Of a stretch of DNA of 64,000 bases, positions 63,278 through 64,000 are shown piece by piece; position 1 is the stretch's first letter, and each line of letters begins with the position of its first letter. The position numbers and the translations under genes were made by a program. The notes beneath the pieces are model-generated. The model was given only the letters and a program-made list of their open reading frames with translations, made no database searches and was not told the DNA's origin. Origin of the DNA: Phycisphaerales bacterium (GTDB lineage: Bacteria; Planctomycetota; Phycisphaerae; Phycisphaerales; SM1A02); the NCBI GenBank assembly GCA_029260575.1, contig JAJDDB010000002.1:1-64000 (forward strand), in the 5' to 3' direction.

Positions 63278-64000
63278 TTATGACGTAAACGAGAAGAACC
63301 GAACGAATATGCGCAGCACATCGATTGCGTCGCCGTAGCCGTGCATGCAAGTGATCATTGAACCCAGAGAGACCGTGGTAAATGTCAGCGCAATTCCGAT
63401 TATGTCACGAACTCGGTTCGGCTTCATGAACCATTTGCGCTTACGGCGAAACTTCGACCATACAAGGAATATGGTGACTGCGGTTGCGTGGTAAATGCCC
63501 CACATCAACCAGACGGACGATGCGTTGTGCCACAGGCCCATCACAATGAACGTTGCATAGATTGCGAGATAGGGATTTCGCGTCAAGCCGATCATGGGCA
63601 TGTACACGTAGGACTGGCACCATCCAGCCAGCGTCATATGCCAGCGCTTCCAGAACACGCCGATGTTCGGCGCGAGAATCGGCCAGTTGAAATTCTCCAT
63701 GATGCGCAGGCCGAAGAGACGCGCTGAACCGATCGCGATGTCGCTGTATGCTGAGAAGTCCATGTAGGAGACAAGGTAGAACAGTACCGAAAAGGCCCAA
63801 AGCTTGGAACTCGGCAACTCATGGAGGCGGTCCAGTACAACTCCACCGTCTCGCAGTGTCCCCATTCGTGGAATGAGAATCATCTCTGCAATGACGAACT
63901 TCTTGATTAATCCGTAGATGATTCGCGTCAAACCTTCACCCGCGCTTGAAGCGCTCCATCGCGATTCCTGGTTTGCGATGAAGTGGTCGTATCGTTCAAT
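63278..64000 (-). CDS. MBOAT family O-acyltransferase, C-terminal part
   Basis: The gene enters from the right edge; 240 codons are visible and the frame is open from the first base (IERYDHFIANQESRW). It is a polytopic membrane protein matching AlgI/DltB-like MBOAT enzymes: YMDFSAYSDIAIGSARLFGL, FWKRWHMTLAGW and the conserved MGLWHNAS with the catalytic His. Members acylate exported polysaccharides or teichoic acids. Substrate is unknown. It converges on the DUF4112 gene. Confidence 0.88.
   Translation of the reverse strand: MERYDHFIANQESRWSASSAGEGLTRIIYGLIKKFVIAEMILIPRMGTLRDGGVVLDRLHELPSSKLWAFSVLFYLVSYMDFSAYSDIAIGSARLFGLRIMENFNWPILAPNIGVFWKRWHMTLAGWCQSYVYMPMIGLTRNPYLAIYATFIVMGLWHNASSVWLMWGIYHATAVTIFLVWSKFRRKRKWFMKPNRVRDIIGIALTFTTVSLGSMITCMHGYGDAIDVLRIFVRFFSFTS

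Overview
The window looks like a chromosome segment of a planctomycete, most likely of the Phycisphaerae. The clues are a secreted beta-helix protein ending in two dockerin-like repeats (core DVFDLLxLLxAWG), several small membrane proteins with a C-x2-C-G-Y ... C-P-E-C-G zinc ribbon, many exported proteins of unknown function, and VWA/ExbB/ExbD envelope genes. Codon use is moderately GC-rich. There is no rRNA; two tRNA genes lie near the right end.

Layout. 1-1000: edge of an IS3-type element that has cut into a beta-helix/dockerin gene. 1.2-16 kb: exported M1 aminopeptidase, DUF1570 peptidase-like protein, stand-alone nuoB, mscL, DUF4139 and FG-GAP/VCBS proteins, a trypsin-like protease, and an RsbW-like kinase / STAS / MlaE-type permease group. 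16.2-17.8 kb: guaA carrying an in-frame palindromic insert. 17.8-20.3 kb: a nuclease-NACHT protein that looks like phage defence. 21-28 kb: small membrane and zinc-ribbon proteins (including a tandem pair with near-identical 3' ends), a frameshifted DUF1697 gene, a c-type cytochrome, a cupin lipoprotein and a PIN-TRAM protein. 28.4-35.2 kb: housekeeping genes dnaX-ybaB-recR, rpoN, frr and pyrH. 35.3-45.5 kb: a tightly coupled eight-gene operon (VWA, exported protein, ExbB, ExbD, ExbD, repeat protein, J-like membrane protein, exported protein), probably an envelope machine driven by the proton gradient. 46-50 kb: a DUF2064-type nucleotidyl/glycosyltransferase-fold protein, a response regulator, a lipoprotein and a processive glycosyltransferase. 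50.2-61.8 kb: an accessory region with an ASCH-domain gene plus two relics of its 5' end, two HEPN-like genes, two unrelated 21-bp repeat arrays, a GNAT gene with a palindromic insert, and a large exported zinc protease. 61.8-64 kb: gene relics, tRNA-Leu, tRNA-Ala, a Pmp3-like/DUF4112 pair and a partial MBOAT acyltransferase.

Most interesting points: (1) two 21-bp-period arrays, each about 11 units (231 bp), each just downstream of a HEPN-like gene; (2) palindromic elements lying in frame inside guaA and a GNAT gene; (3) a run of ten A residues in dnaX placed so that slippage would yield a short gamma-like product; (4) the VWA-ExbB-ExbD-ExbD-J-like operon; (5) the ASCH gene and its two 5' relics. 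All calls come from reading the sequence; no database search was possible.
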